A program made the position numbers and the translations under genes. Shown here one piece after another: positions 1 to 8,858 of a stretch of DNA of 53,363 nucleotides. The DNA is from an uncultured Muribaculaceae bacterium (GTDB lineage: Bacteria > Bacteroidota > Bacteroidia > Bacteroidales > Muribaculaceae): positions 1 to 53,363 of the forward strand of contig CALUMG010000015.1 of the NCBI GenBank assembly GCA_944321705.1, read 5' to 3'. Within the stretch, counting starts at the first letter, position 1, and the number at the start of each line of letters is the position of its first letter. The notes beneath the pieces are model-generated. The model was not told where the DNA came from. It saw only the letters and a list, made by a program, of their open reading frames with translations, and did not search any database.

Positions 1-78
1 AAAACCTACATATCTCCCTTTTATTCCAATAGTTTGCATTATTCCTGCGAAATCCATCCGTATGTGAGCGAGTTTCAC

Positions 79-86
79 TATATTTG
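79..86 (+). promoter_or_regulatory. Putative -7 promoter element upstream of the DUF4290 gene
   Basis: TATATTTG matches the Bacteroidetes -7 consensus TAnnTTTG and lies 27 nt before the ATG at 114. No TTTG is visible at the expected -33 position, so this is only a half-supported promoter. Confidence 0.45.
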
Positions 87-113
87 TAACATAATTTTTG
101 ACATTATCATAAA

Positions 114-710
114 ATGGACTTGAAATACAACTCGCAACAAGAAAAGTTGATTCTGCCTGAATATGGTCGTAATATTCAGCAAATGGTTGATTATTGCGTT
201 ACCATAGAAGATAGGGAAGAAAGAACGAGGTGTGCTTATACAATAATCCAAATCATGGGAAATCTTTTCCCTCAAATAAGGGATTCGGAAGATTATAAGC
301 ATAAGTTGTGGGATCATCTTGCCATAATGTCTGATTTTAAGCTCGACATAGATTTTCCTTATGAAATAGTAAAAAAGGAAAATCTTGTAACAAAGCCGCA
401 AAGGATTCCCTACAAATTGGAACATATAAAATATCGCCATTATGGAAAAATTATAGAATTGATGATAGACGAGGCTTGTAAATATCCCGAAGGCAAAGAA
501 AAGGATGTTTTGGTATCGTTAATTGCAAATCACATGAAAAAATTGATTTTTTCCATAAACAAGGAAGGTGTGGAGGATGAAAAAATATTGAAAGACTTGA
601 AGCATTATTCCAAAGGCAAAATTGATCTTGACGCGTCAATATATAAGTTGAGGGAGTTTAAAGAAGCTCCTGTTCAGGCTCCTGCCAAAAAAGGCAAAAA
701 GAAAAAATAA
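114..710 (+). CDS. DUF4290 domain-containing protein
   Basis: A 198-residue soluble protein of unknown function. I recognise it as the Bacteroidetes-restricted DUF4290 family from its N-terminal stretch (YNSQQEKLILPEYGRNIQQM), the helical body and the family's habitual position directly before murA. The C-terminus is a basic, Ala/Pro/Lys-rich tail (residues about 185-198, ending GKKKK), which suggests a flexible nucleic-acid- or membrane-contacting end; this is inference. No signal peptide or membrane segment is seen. It is followed 40 bp later by murA and probably heads a murA-rimM transcription unit. The molecular role is not known. Confidence 0.88.
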   Translation: MDLKYNSQQEKLILPEYGRNIQQMVDYCVTIEDREERTRCAYTIIQIMGNLFPQIRDSEDYKHKLWDHLAIMSDFKLDIDFPYEIVKKENLVTKPQRIPYKLEHIKYRHYGKIIELMIDEACKYPEGKEKDVLVSLIANHMKKLIFSINKEGVEDEKILKDLKHYSKGKIDLDASIYKLREFKEAPVQAPAKKGKKKK

Positions 711-750
711 ATTCGTTATCTGGAAAATACTAATATTCATGTAAAAAGCC

Positions 751-2058
751 ATGAGTACATTTGTTGTAGAAGGTGGGCATCGGTTATATGGGGAAATTGT
801 GCCTCAAGGTGCCAAAAATGAAGCATTGGAAATATTGTGTGCCACATTGTTGACACAAGACACTGTTACGATTCATAACATACCTGATATTCTTGATGTG
901 AATAATCTGATTGCTTTGCTGAAAGATTTGGGTGTAATAGTAAATCGAATAGGTGAGAATTCTTATACATTCCAAGCGAAGGAAATAAATTTGGGTTATC
1001 TTGAAACTCCGGAATTTTGTAAAAAAATGTCCTCGTTAAGAGGATCGGTGATGATTATAGGTCCGTTGTTGGCTCGTTTTGGCTTTGCCATATTGCCTAA
1101 ACCGGGCGGAGACAAGATAGGTCGTCGTCGCCTTGATACTCATTTTATTGGAATCCAAAAACTTGGAGCCACATTTGAGTACAAGCCAGACATGCAATTG
1201 TATGAAATCAAAGCCGATAAACTGCATGGAGAATACATGTTGCTTGATGAAGCGTCGGTGACAGGTACTGCTAATATCTTGATGGCTTCGGTTCTTGCAG
1301 AAGGAACTACCACTATATATAATGCCGCATGTGAGCCATATCTCCAACAATTGTCCAAGATGTTGAATGCCATGGGTGCTAAAATCAGCGGCGTGGGTTC
1401 AAATCTTTTGACCATCGAAGGCGTGACAAGTCTGCATGGATGTGAGCATACTATTCTGCCCGACATGATTGAAGTGGGCAGTTTTATTGGAATGGCTGCC
1501 ATGACAGGTTCGGACATAACATTGAAAAATGTGTCGATAAAGGACCTCGGCATAATTCCTGATAGTTATAAACGTTTGGGAATAAAACTAGAAGTCATAA
1601 ATGACGACATACACATTCCGTCTCAAGAGGGTTATGAGATAGAGACATTTATCGATGGGTCGATAATGACTATTGCTGACGCTCCTTGGCCGGGATTGTC
1701 TCCCGACTTGTTGAGCGTGTTCCTTGTAGTTGCCACACAGGCCAAAGGCAGTGTCTTGATTCATCAAAAGATGTTTGAAAGCCGTTTGTTCTTTGTGGAC
1801 AAGCTTATAGACATGGGGGCGCAAATAATATTGTGTGATCCTCACAGGGCAGCTGTGATAGGCTCGGGCAAACTTAATTCACTCCGTGCCGCTAATCTTG
1901 TTTCACCAGACATAAGGGCCGGTATTGCATTGTTGATTGCAGCCATGTCGGCTTGTGGAACAAGCTATATCCACAACATCAATCAAATAGATCGCGGCTA
2001 TCAGGATATAGACAAAAGATTGAACGCCATTGGGGCAAATATCATTAGAATATCGTAA
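751..2058 (+). CDS. murA: UDP-N-acetylglucosamine 1-carboxyvinyltransferase MurA
   Basis: This enzyme catalyses the first committed step of peptidoglycan synthesis, transferring enolpyruvate from PEP to UDP-GlcNAc in the cytoplasm. The 435-residue length and the two-lobed EPSP-synthase-type fold fit the family: the N-terminal GAKNEAL motif (residues 20-26) and the late DIRAGIALLIAA motif are both present. The active-site loop reads PGGDKIGRRRLDTH. The residue that is Cys115 in E. coli MurA is Asp121 here (codon 1111-1113). Asp at this site is known to keep activity and to prevent covalent modification by fosfomycin, so intrinsic fosfomycin insensitivity is a reasonable inference. It is followed by rimM after 15 bp. 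Confidence 0.97.
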   Translation: MSTFVVEGGHRLYGEIVPQGAKNEALEILCATLLTQDTVTIHNIPDILDVNNLIALLKDLGVIVNRIGENSYTFQAKEINLGYLETPEFCKKMSSLRGSVMIIGPLLARFGFAILPKPGGDKIGRRRLDTHFIGIQKLGATFEYKPDMQLYEIKADKLHGEYMLLDEASVTGTANILMASVLAEGTTTIYNAACEPYLQQLSKMLNAMGAKISGVGSNLLTIEGVTSLHGCEHTILPDMIEVGSFIGMAAMTGSDITLKNVSIKDLGIIPDSYKRLGIKLEVINDDIHIPSQEGYEIETFIDGSIMTIADAPWPGLSPDLLSVFLVVATQAKGSVLIHQKMFESRLFFVDKLIDMGAQIILCDPHRAAVIGSGKLNSLRAANLVSPDIRAGIALLIAAMSACGTSYIHNINQIDRGYQDIDKRLNAIGANIIRIS

Positions 2059-2073
2059 TTTTAACTGCCGGGT

Positions 2074-2604
2074 ATGATTACACGGAACGAGATAATTGAG
2101 ATAGGTACTTTCAACAAGTCTCATGGAGTCGAAGGAGAGATTTCGGCAACTTTTGATTGTGATGTCGAAGCAGCGGGCATGTTCCGTTGTCTCATTTGTG
2201 ACATGGATGGCATCTTTGTGCCTTTTTTCCCTGAATATACAAGGGAAAAAAGTAGTACATCGGTGATTGTAAAGATTGACGGAATCGACAGTGCCGAAAG
2301 TGTAAGAATCCTTGTCAACAAGAGAATATATGTGTTGAAGAGTGAATATTCAAAATTCTCGGAAGAGGAAGATTATGATGATTATCCTGTAGATTTCTTT
2401 ATAGGTTTCACCGTCGAGGACGAAACTGGTTTAATTGGAACTATAACAGCTGTAGAAGATTCTACCGACAATGTGCTGTTTATTGTGTCGAATGGTACCA
2501 GCCGCGTGTATGTACCTGCAGTGGACGATTTTATAGAAGATATTAATATTGAGAAAAAGACGATAACAATGTCATTGCCTGAAGGGCTTATTGACATGCA
2601 GTGA
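2074..2604 (+). CDS. rimM: 16S rRNA processing protein RimM
   Basis: A ribosome maturation factor that binds ribosomal protein S19 and assists maturation of the 30S head. The protein has 176 residues, the usual length. The N-terminal RimM barrel opens with IGTFNKSHGVEGEISATF (residues about 8-25), equivalent to the family's GxxxxxHGxxGE signature. The C-terminal PRC-barrel part includes FIGFTVEDETGLIGTI and VYVPAVDDFI, corresponding to the usual hxhPxxxxFI motif. It lies 15 bp after murA and is probably co-transcribed with it, a common Bacteroidetes arrangement. Confidence 0.95.
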   Translation: MITRNEIIEIGTFNKSHGVEGEISATFDCDVEAAGMFRCLICDMDGIFVPFFPEYTREKSSTSVIVKIDGIDSAESVRILVNKRIYVLKSEYSKFSEEEDYDDYPVDFFIGFTVEDETGLIGTITAVEDSTDNVLFIVSNGTSRVYVPAVDDFIEDINIEKKTITMSLPEGLIDMQ

Positions 2605-2645
2605 ATCACAATTTTAATTATTAGGTGTTTTACCAAAAAACAAAA

Positions 2646-2966
2646 ATGGAAACGAAAGAATTTGATGAAAATGACGCATTGGCATTCATCAGAAATTATG
2701 TACCAGCATCGATAAAAAACAAGTATACCGATGACGATATTTTGTTGCTTATCGACACCATGTATGATTTCTTCGACAATGGAGATGAAGATGAGATTTT
2801 ATATGAAGATGAAGACAACGGAGATGGGTACAACATTAATGAAATCGTAAATTATGTAAAGAAGAATTTGCGTAAGGATCCTGACAATCAAATTGATGTC
2901 GATGATGTGAAATATTTGGTGGAAGGTGAATTAGAATATGAAAATAGTCTCGGAGACGATTTGTAA
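2646..2966 (+). CDS. Small acidic protein of unknown function
   Basis: About 106 residues from the ATG at 2646; an upstream GTG at 2625 would add seven residues, but the ATG is preferred because the sequence after it (METKEFDENDALAFIRNY) is the natural-looking start. The protein is very acidic, with a central Asp/Glu-rich stretch (residues about 40-60), and predicted mainly helical. It has no signal peptide or transmembrane segment. It sits 41 bp after rimM and its last 29 bases overlap the next gene, which suggests translational coupling. I do not recognise a named domain. Confidence 0.8.
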   Translation: METKEFDENDALAFIRNYVPASIKNKYTDDDILLLIDTMYDFFDNGDEDEILYEDEDNGDGYNINEIVNYVKKNLRKDPDNQIDVDDVKYLVEGELEYENSLGDDL

Positions 2967-3591
2967 AAAGAGAAAAATATCAATGCTTTTGTGGACGTTT
3001 GTCGCCCTTGTGGGGATGACAAACGTCCAATCGATTGCTGCAAATGATAGTCAAAGTGACAGTGCAAGCAATACTGGCATGTTGGCTTATGAGGAAAATA
3101 TAATGCTTCCTGAAGTCTCTGATGAAGACAATATTGAATATTTGCAAGAATATCAGTTGTCTCAGGCTAAATCTCTCGTCAAGAAAGGATTTGACGTGGA
3201 ATTGATGAGAAACAGGGAAGTGATAGTAATCATAGTTGAAGCCGAAAAGTTGTTTGCGCAAAATGACAACGTGCTGACCGATAAAGGGAAAAGAGAATTA
3301 ACACCTATCCTTGATTACATTGCCGATTCCAATATGTATAAAGTTGTTTTGGCAATGTATGCTGATAATACGGGTTCGGAATATTATCGCTTGTCGTTGA
3401 GTGAGGAGAGAGCTGAGTCGGTACAATATTGGTTTTGCTCACAATCACCAAATGAAAACATAGTGGCTTACGGGCTTGGTGGCGAGAATCCGCTATATCC
3501 GAACAATTCTGTTAAGAATCGGGCTAAAAACAGACGTCTCGAGATTTTGTTGATACCCAATGAAGGATTGATAAAGCAGGCCAATGAATAA
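2938..3591 (+). CDS. Exported OmpA-family protein
   Basis: A 217-residue envelope protein. The N-terminus has a positively charged region (KKRK at 10-13) and a hydrophobic core (MLLWTFVALVGM) ending near SIAAND, consistent with a signal peptide. The C-terminal half (residues about 100-215) is an OmpA-like peptidoglycan-binding domain, with the conserved LSLSEERAESV, GLGGENPLYPNN and NRAKNRRLEI segments that carry the Asp/Arg-type peptidoglycan-contact positions of the family. The start at 2938 overlaps the previous gene by 29 bp; an internal ATG at 2983 would give a shorter signal peptide lacking the basic n-region, so 2938 is chosen. It probably links the outer membrane or periplasm to the cell wall. 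Confidence 0.88.
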   Translation: MKIVSETICKKRKISMLLWTFVALVGMTNVQSIAANDSQSDSASNTGMLAYEENIMLPEVSDEDNIEYLQEYQLSQAKSLVKKGFDVELMRNREVIVIIVEAEKLFAQNDNVLTDKGKRELTPILDYIADSNMYKVVLAMYADNTGSEYYRLSLSEERAESVQYWFCSQSPNENIVAYGLGGENPLYPNNSVKNRAKNRRLEILLIPNEGLIKQANE

Positions 3592-3674
3592 CAAAGATGG
3601 CAGCGAGACGTATTTGCGCGTAAAGCATTGTGGCAAGCGTGAAATATATGTCGTATTAATTCGATAATTATTCT

Positions 3675-3682
3675 TAACTTTG
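3675..3682 (+). promoter_or_regulatory. Putative -7 promoter element of proS
   Basis: TAACTTTG fits the Bacteroidetes -7 consensus, 25 nt before the proS ATG. No good -33 TTTG is seen at the expected spacing. Confidence 0.5.
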
Positions 3683-3707
3683 TGAAAAATTCAAGAAAAT
3701 TGAAATA

Positions 3708-5189
3708 ATGGCAAAAGAACTGAAAGATTTGACCAAGCGAGCAGAAAATTATTCGCAATGGTATAATGAGTTGGTTGTTAAGGCCGACCTTGCCGAGCAA
3801 TCGGCCGTGAGGGGATGTATGGTAATTAAGCCTTATGGTTATGCGATATGGGAGAAGATGCAACGTCAATTGGACAAAATGTTCAAGGACACAGGTCATG
3901 TAAATGCTTATTTCCCATTGCTGATACCTAAATCTTTTTTAAGCAAGGAAGCCGACCATGTGGAAGGCTTTGCCAAGGAATGTGCCGTTGTTACTCATTA
4001 CAGGCTGAAAAATGACCCTGACGGCAGGGGAGTTGTTGTCGACCCTGATGCAAGACTTGAGGAAGAATTGATAATTCGTCCGACATCGGAAACCATAATT
4101 TGGAATACATACAAAAATTGGATAAAATCTTACAGGGATCTTCCTATATTATGCAATCAATGGGCAAATGTGTTCAGATGGGAAATGCGTACACGCATGT
4201 TCTTGCGTACTGCCGAATTCTTGTGGCAGGAAGGTCACACAGCTCATGCTACAAAAGAGGAAGCAATGGAAGAAGCAGTGCGAATGCTTAATGTATATGC
4301 TGAATTTGCCGAGAAGTATATGGCAGTGCCGGTGATAAAAGGTGTAAAATCGGCTAATGAGCGTTTTGCAGGAGCTCTTGAGACTTATACAATCGAGGCC
4401 ATGATGCAAGATGGTAAAGCATTGCAATCGGGAACTTCTCACTTCCTCGGACAGAATTTTGCAAAAGCATTTGACGTCAAATTCATAAACAAGAACAATG
4501 AGCTTGAATATGTGTGGGCAACATCTTGGGGTGTTTCGACTCGCTTGATGGGAGCGTTGATAATGACCCATTCCGATGACAATGGACTTGTCTTGCCTCC
4601 GCATTTGGCTCCTATACAAGTTGTCATAATTCCTATCTACAAGAGCATGGAACAACTTGAAGTGATAAACGACAAGGTTGCTCCTATTGTGGAGAAGTTT
4701 AAGAGTATGGGCATAAGCGTGAAATATGACAATGCCGACAATAAGCGTCCCGGATTTAAGTTTGCCGACTATGAGCTTAAAGGTGTTCCGGTTCGTCTTG
4801 CTTTGGGCGCTCGCGACTTGGAAAACAATACGATAGAAGTGATGCGTCGTGATACGTTGGAAAAAGTAACAGTTTCTCTTGATAACATAGAGGAGTATGT
4901 TGCAAACTTGCTCGAAGAAATGCAGGCCAACATTTATCAAAAGGCTCTACAATTGAGAGAATCTAAAACTACGACTGTAGACACTTATGATGAATTCAAG
5001 GAAAAAATAGAAGAAGGTGGCTTTATATTGGCCCATTGGGATGGAACACCTGAAACAGAAGAGAAAATTAAGCAGGAAACAAAAGCAACCATAAGGTGCA
5101 TTCCTCTTGATGGAGACAAGACTCCGGGCAAGTGTATGGTTACAGGAAAACCTTCGGCTCAAAGGGTGATATTTGCCCGCAACTATTGA
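3708..5189 (+). CDS. proS: Prolyl-tRNA synthetase (archaeal/eukaryotic-type)
   Basis: Charges tRNA-Pro with proline. At 493 residues this is the short, class IIa ProRS without the INS editing domain found in the E. coli type. The class II motif 2 region is clear ([20 protein letters not shown], residues about 150-170) followed by QEGHTAHA, and the C-terminal zinc-type/anticodon part ends in RVIFARNY, the typical aromatic C-terminus of this subtype. Bacteroidetes generally carry this ProRS form. The gene has its own promoter-like -7 element and is followed by a strong intrinsic terminator at 5226-5274, so it is probably a single-gene unit. Confidence 0.97.
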   Translation: MAKELKDLTKRAENYSQWYNELVVKADLAEQSAVRGCMVIKPYGYAIWEKMQRQLDKMFKDTGHVNAYFPLLIPKSFLSKEADHVEGFAKECAVVTHYRLKNDPDGRGVVVDPDARLEEELIIRPTSETIIWNTYKNWIKSYRDLPILCNQWANVFRWEMRTRMFLRTAEFLWQEGHTAHATKEEAMEEAVRMLNVYAEFAEKYMAVPVIKGVKSANERFAGALETYTIEAMMQDGKALQSGTSHFLGQNFAKAFDVKFINKNNELEYVWATSWGVSTRLMGALIMTHSDDNGLVLPPHLAPIQVVIIPIYKSMEQLEVINDKVAPIVEKFKSMGISVKYDNADNKRPGFKFADYELKGVPVRLALGARDLENNTIEVMRRDTLEKVTVSLDNIEEYVANLLEEMQANIYQKALQLRESKTTTVDTYDEFKEKIEEGGFILAHWDGTPETEEKIKQETKATIRCIPLDGDKTPGKCMVTGKPSAQRVIFARNY

Positions 5190-5225
5190 TTGCGTCGATA
5201 AAATGTGTTAATTAACACGTTATAT

Positions 5226-5274
5226 AAAAAATATCGGATTCCAAGCATACCAACTTGGAATCCGATATTTTTTT
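5226..5274 (+). terminator. Strong intrinsic terminator after proS
   Basis: A long perfect stem, ATATCGGATTCCAAG (5231-5245) with CTTGGAATCCGATAT (5254-5268), encloses an 8-nt loop and is flanked by A-runs on the left and a T7 tract on the right. It can act in both orientations, but only proS ends into it. Confidence 0.92.
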
Positions 5275-5367
5275 CAACTGTGCTGAATGTTCTCGTGAGT
5301 TTGACATGTAATCCATAATTCATTTTTAAGGTTTGTTTGATTTTTATTAATTTAAAAATAGGATTTA

Positions 5368-5399
5368 TTTGTTTTTTAGGGTTGTAATCCGTATATTTG
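5368..5399 (+). promoter_or_regulatory. Bacteroidetes-type promoter of the ECF sigma gene
   Basis: TTTG at 5368-5371 (-33) and TATATTTG at 5392-5399 (-7) are separated by 20 nt, matching the Bacteroidetes housekeeping sigma consensus essentially perfectly. The start codon follows 18 nt after the -7 element, giving a very short leader. Confidence 0.8.
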
Positions 5400-5417
5400 A
5401 CGATAATACGTTAAAAT

Positions 5418-5924
5418 ATGGGTGGGGCTGATTTCGTCGTTTCACAGTTGCTATCGTCTCAATCACTATTGTTTAAGTTCGCATATAAACTTACGCTTGA
5501 TAAAGAAGATGCCAAGGATTTGTTGCAAGAGACCGTGTTAAGGATTCTGGATAACAAGTCAAGATTTGTCGTGGGAACTAATTTCAAAGGCTGGTCGATG
5601 ATTATAATGAGGAATATTTTTATAAATCATTGCCGTCGTACAAACAAGCTTAAAATTGATTCCAATGAGGAGGTCGGGGCCGAGGCATCGGCTGTAAACA
5701 AAGTTTCCACACAAACTCCCGAAACGAGTTATTCGGAAAATGAAATAATGGATAAGATAGATGAATTTCCGGGAGAGTGCAAAGAATCATTCAAATTATA
5801 CTTGATTGGTTATTCGTATAGAGAAATTGCTGAGAAACTGGCGTTGCCATTAGGTACAGTGAAAAGTCGCATTTTTACTGCCCGTAGTTGGTTGAAATCG
5901 GCTCTTGAGGGGTATGTTGTGTAA
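5418..5924 (+). CDS. RNA polymerase ECF-type sigma factor
   Basis: A 168-residue sigma-70-family protein with only regions 2 and 4. Region 2 includes DKEDAKDLLQETVLRILDN (residues about 28-46) and the TNFKGWSMIIMRNIFINHCR segment that recognises the -10. Region 4 at residues about 125-165 contains the helix-turn-helix SYREIAEKLALPLGTVKSRI. It directs RNA polymerase to an unknown regulon. No anti-sigma gene is adjacent: the next gene is convergent and encodes a short membrane protein that belongs to the biotin-side operon. A strong housekeeping-type promoter (5368-5399) suggests constitutive expression. Confidence 0.93.
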   Translation: MGGADFVVSQLLSSQSLLFKFAYKLTLDKEDAKDLLQETVLRILDNKSRFVVGTNFKGWSMIIMRNIFINHCRRTNKLKIDSNEEVGAEASAVNKVSTQTPETSYSENEIMDKIDEFPGECKESFKLYLIGYSYREIAEKLALPLGTVKSRIFTARSWLKSALEGYVV

Positions 5925-5946
5925 ATTAAAAAGGAATTTTTTATTT

Positions 5947-6195
5947 CTACCTATTTGAAGTGCTCGTGTCTGAGTTGTCTTTGTTCTCATTTTTGTCGAT
6001 AGTGTTTTCTTTTTGTTTTTCCCGATGCTTGAGGGTGAAATGTAGGAGTATGATTATGATTAAAGTTGTAATTAGTATTCCAAAGAAATAAGCATATCGG
6101 CCTGCATACAAATAAGGAAGGCCTTGATATGCCATAAAGGCCAAATATATGAGCAGCAATAATGGCAATAGCGTGGATTTCTTAATTTTCTTCAT
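5947..6195 (-). CDS. Small two-helix membrane protein
   Basis: An 82-residue protein with two predicted transmembrane helices (LLPLLLLIYLAFMAY and FFGILITTLIIIILLHFTL) separated by a short aromatic loop (GLPYLYAGRYAY), and a polar Lys/Glu/Asn/Asp-rich cytoplasmic-type tail of about 25 residues. Its start codon lies within the last 14 bases of the exonuclease gene, indicating translational coupling at the end of the biotin operon. I do not recognise a family with a known function. Confidence 0.8.
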   Translation of the reverse strand: MKKIKKSTLLPLLLLIYLAFMAYQGLPYLYAGRYAYFFGILITTLIIIILLHFTLKHREKQKENTIDKNENKDNSDTSTSNR

Positions 6196-6802
6196 TAACT
6201 ATGTATTTTGATTTTTGAGGGTCGAATAAATGTGCAGAGAGATGGTTGTATATTTTTAAGCAAGCCCATGCATCGATTGCAGCATATTCTTTTTGTGCTT
6301 CTGTGAGATTGTCGGCTTCCCAGTTTGTCAAGCGTTGGCCTTTTGAAATTCTCTTGTCAAATAGAATCGCATATATTTTCTGCAAGCTGGCATCTGCGAT
6401 ACCATAGTCAGGTACAATTTTTTGTAAATCGATGAATCCCGACATGTTTGCTTCCGAAACTTTGTGAATCATTCCGAAATCATCTTTTAATGATAGTCCT
6501 ACTTTTGTCACCGATGGATTTTCAAGAAAAGACTTTAAAGCATCAGGCATGCCTATCTTGTTTATTCTAAACAGATAGCAATCTTGTTCGGTTGATATTT
6601 GCATTAATGCCACACTGTGTACGACACCTTTCTTGAAGGAAGGACGAGTCTCAGTGTCAAATCCGAGTATCTTATATTCTTGTAATTTGCTTATGGCTTT
6701 GTTCACTCCCTGGATGTCATCTATCACATGGATGTTGCCTTGGAATGTAACTCTGGCCAATGTGGACAATTGTTCTTTGGGTATCGAAATTTTCATTGTC
6801 AT
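6182..6802 (-). CDS. DEDDy-type 3'-5' exonuclease domain protein
   Basis: A 206-residue stand-alone 3'-5' exonuclease of the RNase D/WRN superfamily. The metal-binding ExoI motif is FDTETR (D49, E51), ExoII is around GLSLKDDF (D107 or D108), and ExoIII is YAAIDAWA (Y173, D177), so all catalytic acidic residues and the tyrosine of the DEDDy subclass are visible. There is no HRDC or helicase domain. It starts 3 bp after bioD and overlaps the next gene by 14 bp. It may trim RNA or single-stranded DNA; the link to biotin synthesis is only positional, and this neighbour is often found beside bio or pyruvate-metabolism genes in Bacteroidetes (general recollection, unverified). Confidence 0.92.
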   Translation of the reverse strand: MTMKISIPKEQLSTLARVTFQGNIHVIDDIQGVNKAISKLQEYKILGFDTETRPSFKKGVVHSVALMQISTEQDCYLFRINKIGMPDALKSFLENPSVTKVGLSLKDDFGMIHKVSEANMSGFIDLQKIVPDYGIADASLQKIYAILFDKRISKGQRLTNWEADNLTEAQKEYAAIDAWACLKIYNHLSAHLFDPQKSKYIVNEEN

Positions 6803-6805
6803 TAA

Positions 6806-7474
6806 TTATATGTCAAGTTTTGGCATGATGAGAAAATCACTTTCCGGAGATTTGATGGAAAAGTACTTTTTCAAATAATTTCGAGTATCTTCGGCAATTA
6901 TAGCATCTTCGTCAAAGTATGAATTGTAGATTATGTATTTTAACGAAATATTTCGTGATTGCAGAGCTTCAAGAGAAAGTATGGCGTGATTAATTGACCC
7001 CAATATGCCATTTATTACTAAAACTACCGGATAGTTGTTTTCGCATATGTAATCTATTGTCAAGTATTGGTCTTTTATTGGAACCATGAGCCCTCCTGCG
7101 CCTTCGAGCAATATCAAGTCATATTTTGAACTTAAATTGCGCGTTGCATTATTAATTTTGTTTAAATCAATGTCGCATTTGTCGATTGTTGCGGCAAGAT
7201 GAGGTGATGCAGGGTATGACAGAATCACAGGTGCAGTTGTGTTGTCGTTGTCAACATCAGCATATGGTATTTGCATTATTTTGCGATGTATGTCAATGTC
7301 TTCCGAGAAATTTTTATTTCCCGTCTGAATCATTTTTTGAGTCATGACATTTATGCCTTTTGCCATGAGATTTTTTGCAAGCCATCCGGTCGCAAAACTT
7401 TTTCCTACGTTTGTTCCGATGCCTGAGATAAATAAAACTTTGTTATTTTGTAAATCAACCATTTTTCTTGGCAA
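6806..7474 (-). CDS. bioD: Dethiobiotin synthase BioD
   Basis: Closes the ureido ring of dethiobiotin from 7,8-diaminopelargonic acid, CO2 and ATP. The 222-residue protein has a P-loop variant near the N-terminus (SGIGTNVGKSFATG, residues about 17-30), the substrate-side motif LLEGAGGLMVPI (residues about 123-134) and the P-loop-NTPase fold typical of BioD. Its first 20 bases overlap the end of the bioG-bioC fusion gene. It is the last biotin-pathway enzyme of the operon; bioB, which would perform the following step, is not in the window. Confidence 0.95.
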   Translation of the reverse strand: MPRKMVDLQNNKVLFISGIGTNVGKSFATGWLAKNLMAKGINVMTQKMIQTGNKNFSEDIDIHRKIMQIPYADVDNDNTTAPVILSYPASPHLAATIDKCDIDLNKINNATRNLSSKYDLILLEGAGGLMVPIKDQYLTIDYICENNYPVVLVINGILGSINHAILSLEALQSRNISLKYIIYNSYFDEDAIIAEDTRNYLKKYFSIKSPESDFLIMPKLDI

Positions 7475-8858
7475 TTATGTATATTGGGTTGTAGGTCAAA
7501 GGAAATTTGCCATTGATATCTTCAGGGTAATTGTCAAGGAGATTCCTTACGTTTTTTGTAGCTAATCTTTCAGAGTTGACAGAATTTACGCCTGTTGCTT
7601 TGATGTGCTTTAATGCATCAATCGGAGAGTCAAACAAAAGAACCTTTGATTCCTCGTCAATCAAAATTATGTCAAAGTTACGTTTTATTTTTGTATAAAA
7701 CCAATCGGTATCTTTATAATTAAGAGATATTTTGGCGATATTCTTGATTTCAATCATGTTGCGTGGCCCGAACGACGATATGACTAACGCACCGCCCGGT
7801 TTCAGCCAGTTGCTCGCTTTCTCCAAGAAAAAAGGTATATTCTCAAACCATTGAATGGCTGATGATGATACTATGTAATCAAAAGTGCCGGGTGGAAAAG
7901 AAAGTTGTTCGGCATCACCTTCTATGAATTCATAATCGGTAGTGTTGAGATTCAAAGTTATTGTAGGCATGTTACAAATATCATTCAACACGAGGCGTGA
8001 CGGATACAAGTGCGAAAGATACGTTCGGGTGAAAAAGCCGGTACCGCAGCCAAATTCCAATATCGAGGCATCTTGTTTTAGCCCAATTGAGTTTTCCCAT
8101 TTAAGAAACAGTGTCTTGGCTATTTCTTTTTGCACACGGGCATTTGAGTCATATCCTGTTTCAAAACTGCTGGAGAAGCGTTGTTTGATTAAATTTTTGT
8201 TAATTATGTTTTGGCTTATGATTTTCTCGAAATCGGTCGGCATGTGTGCTCCGCGTTCGTCTATTTCCATGTCTCGGCATAGATTGCACCATCCTTTTAA
8301 CTGGTTTTCAAATGGGAATATGCGGTCATTTTTGGAGACAAGGACTTTATCCCATTTGATGGGATTGGGTGTGCTTGAAAGAAATGTTGTTTCTATGTTT
8401 TTTAATTCGTTGGACAATGATGACAATGTGCGTTGAGGCATGTGTGACAGAAATGTTTCATATTGATTCGTGTCATTGCAGATGCGTCGATAAAATTTTA
8501 GCAGTGATTGGCGCGAAAGATTGTTTGCTGTTGCTTGGAATATTCGTAGAGGTATTCCCTTTGTGTCATCTATCGGAAATTGAGTGCCATTTATAGCCAT
8601 TTTGAATACGACAGGCATATGTTGATTACTCAATAGAACATGCGAAGCTGCATAAACGCCAAATGACCATGCGAAAACATATATGTTGTCATAGTTTTTT
8701 ACAAGATCGATGTCAAAATCAAAATTTTCATAGTTGCAGACAATCATGAAATCGCAATTTAATTTCATGTTTGCGAACGTTTGACAATCCATGCCCCATC
8801 CGGCAAAAAATAATACCAATGAGCGAGCGTTGTTTTGTGTTATGATATATTGGTTCAT
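7455..8858 (-). CDS. BioG-BioC fusion: pimeloyl-ACP methyl ester esterase plus malonyl-ACP O-methyltransferase
   Basis: A 467-residue bifunctional protein. Residues 1-215 are an alpha/beta hydrolase of the BioG (DUF452) type, with an oxyanion motif FFAGWGMD (18-24), nucleophile elbow AWSFG (Ser65), acid SKNDRIFP (Asp178) and GAHMP (His205). Residues about 220-467 are a class I SAM methyltransferase of the BioC type, with LEFGCGTG (267-274), the acidic loop around GDAEQLSFPPGTFDYIVSSS and a WLKPGGALVIS segment. BioC methylates malonyl-ACP so that fatty acid synthase can build a pimeloyl chain; BioG removes the methyl group at the end. Fusing the first and last enzymes of that route is known in Bacteroidetes. 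It overlaps bioF by 4 bp and bioD by 20 bp. Confidence 0.93.
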   Translation of the reverse strand: MNQYIITQNNARSLVLFFAGWGMDCQTFANMKLNCDFMIVCNYENFDFDIDLVKNYDNIYVFAWSFGVYAASHVLLSNQHMPVVFKMAINGTQFPIDDTKGIPLRIFQATANNLSRQSLLKFYRRICNDTNQYETFLSHMPQRTLSSLSNELKNIETTFLSSTPNPIKWDKVLVSKNDRIFPFENQLKGWCNLCRDMEIDERGAHMPTDFEKIISQNIINKNLIKQRFSSSFETGYDSNARVQKEIAKTLFLKWENSIGLKQDASILEFGCGTGFFTRTYLSHLYPSRLVLNDICNMPTITLNLNTTDYEFIEGDAEQLSFPPGTFDYIVSSSAIQWFENIPFFLEKASNWLKPGGALVISSFGPRNMIEIKNIAKISLNYKDTDWFYTKIKRNFDIILIDEESKVLLFDSPIDALKHIKATGVNSVNSERLATKNVRNLLDNYPEDINGKFPLTYNPIYIIAKKNG

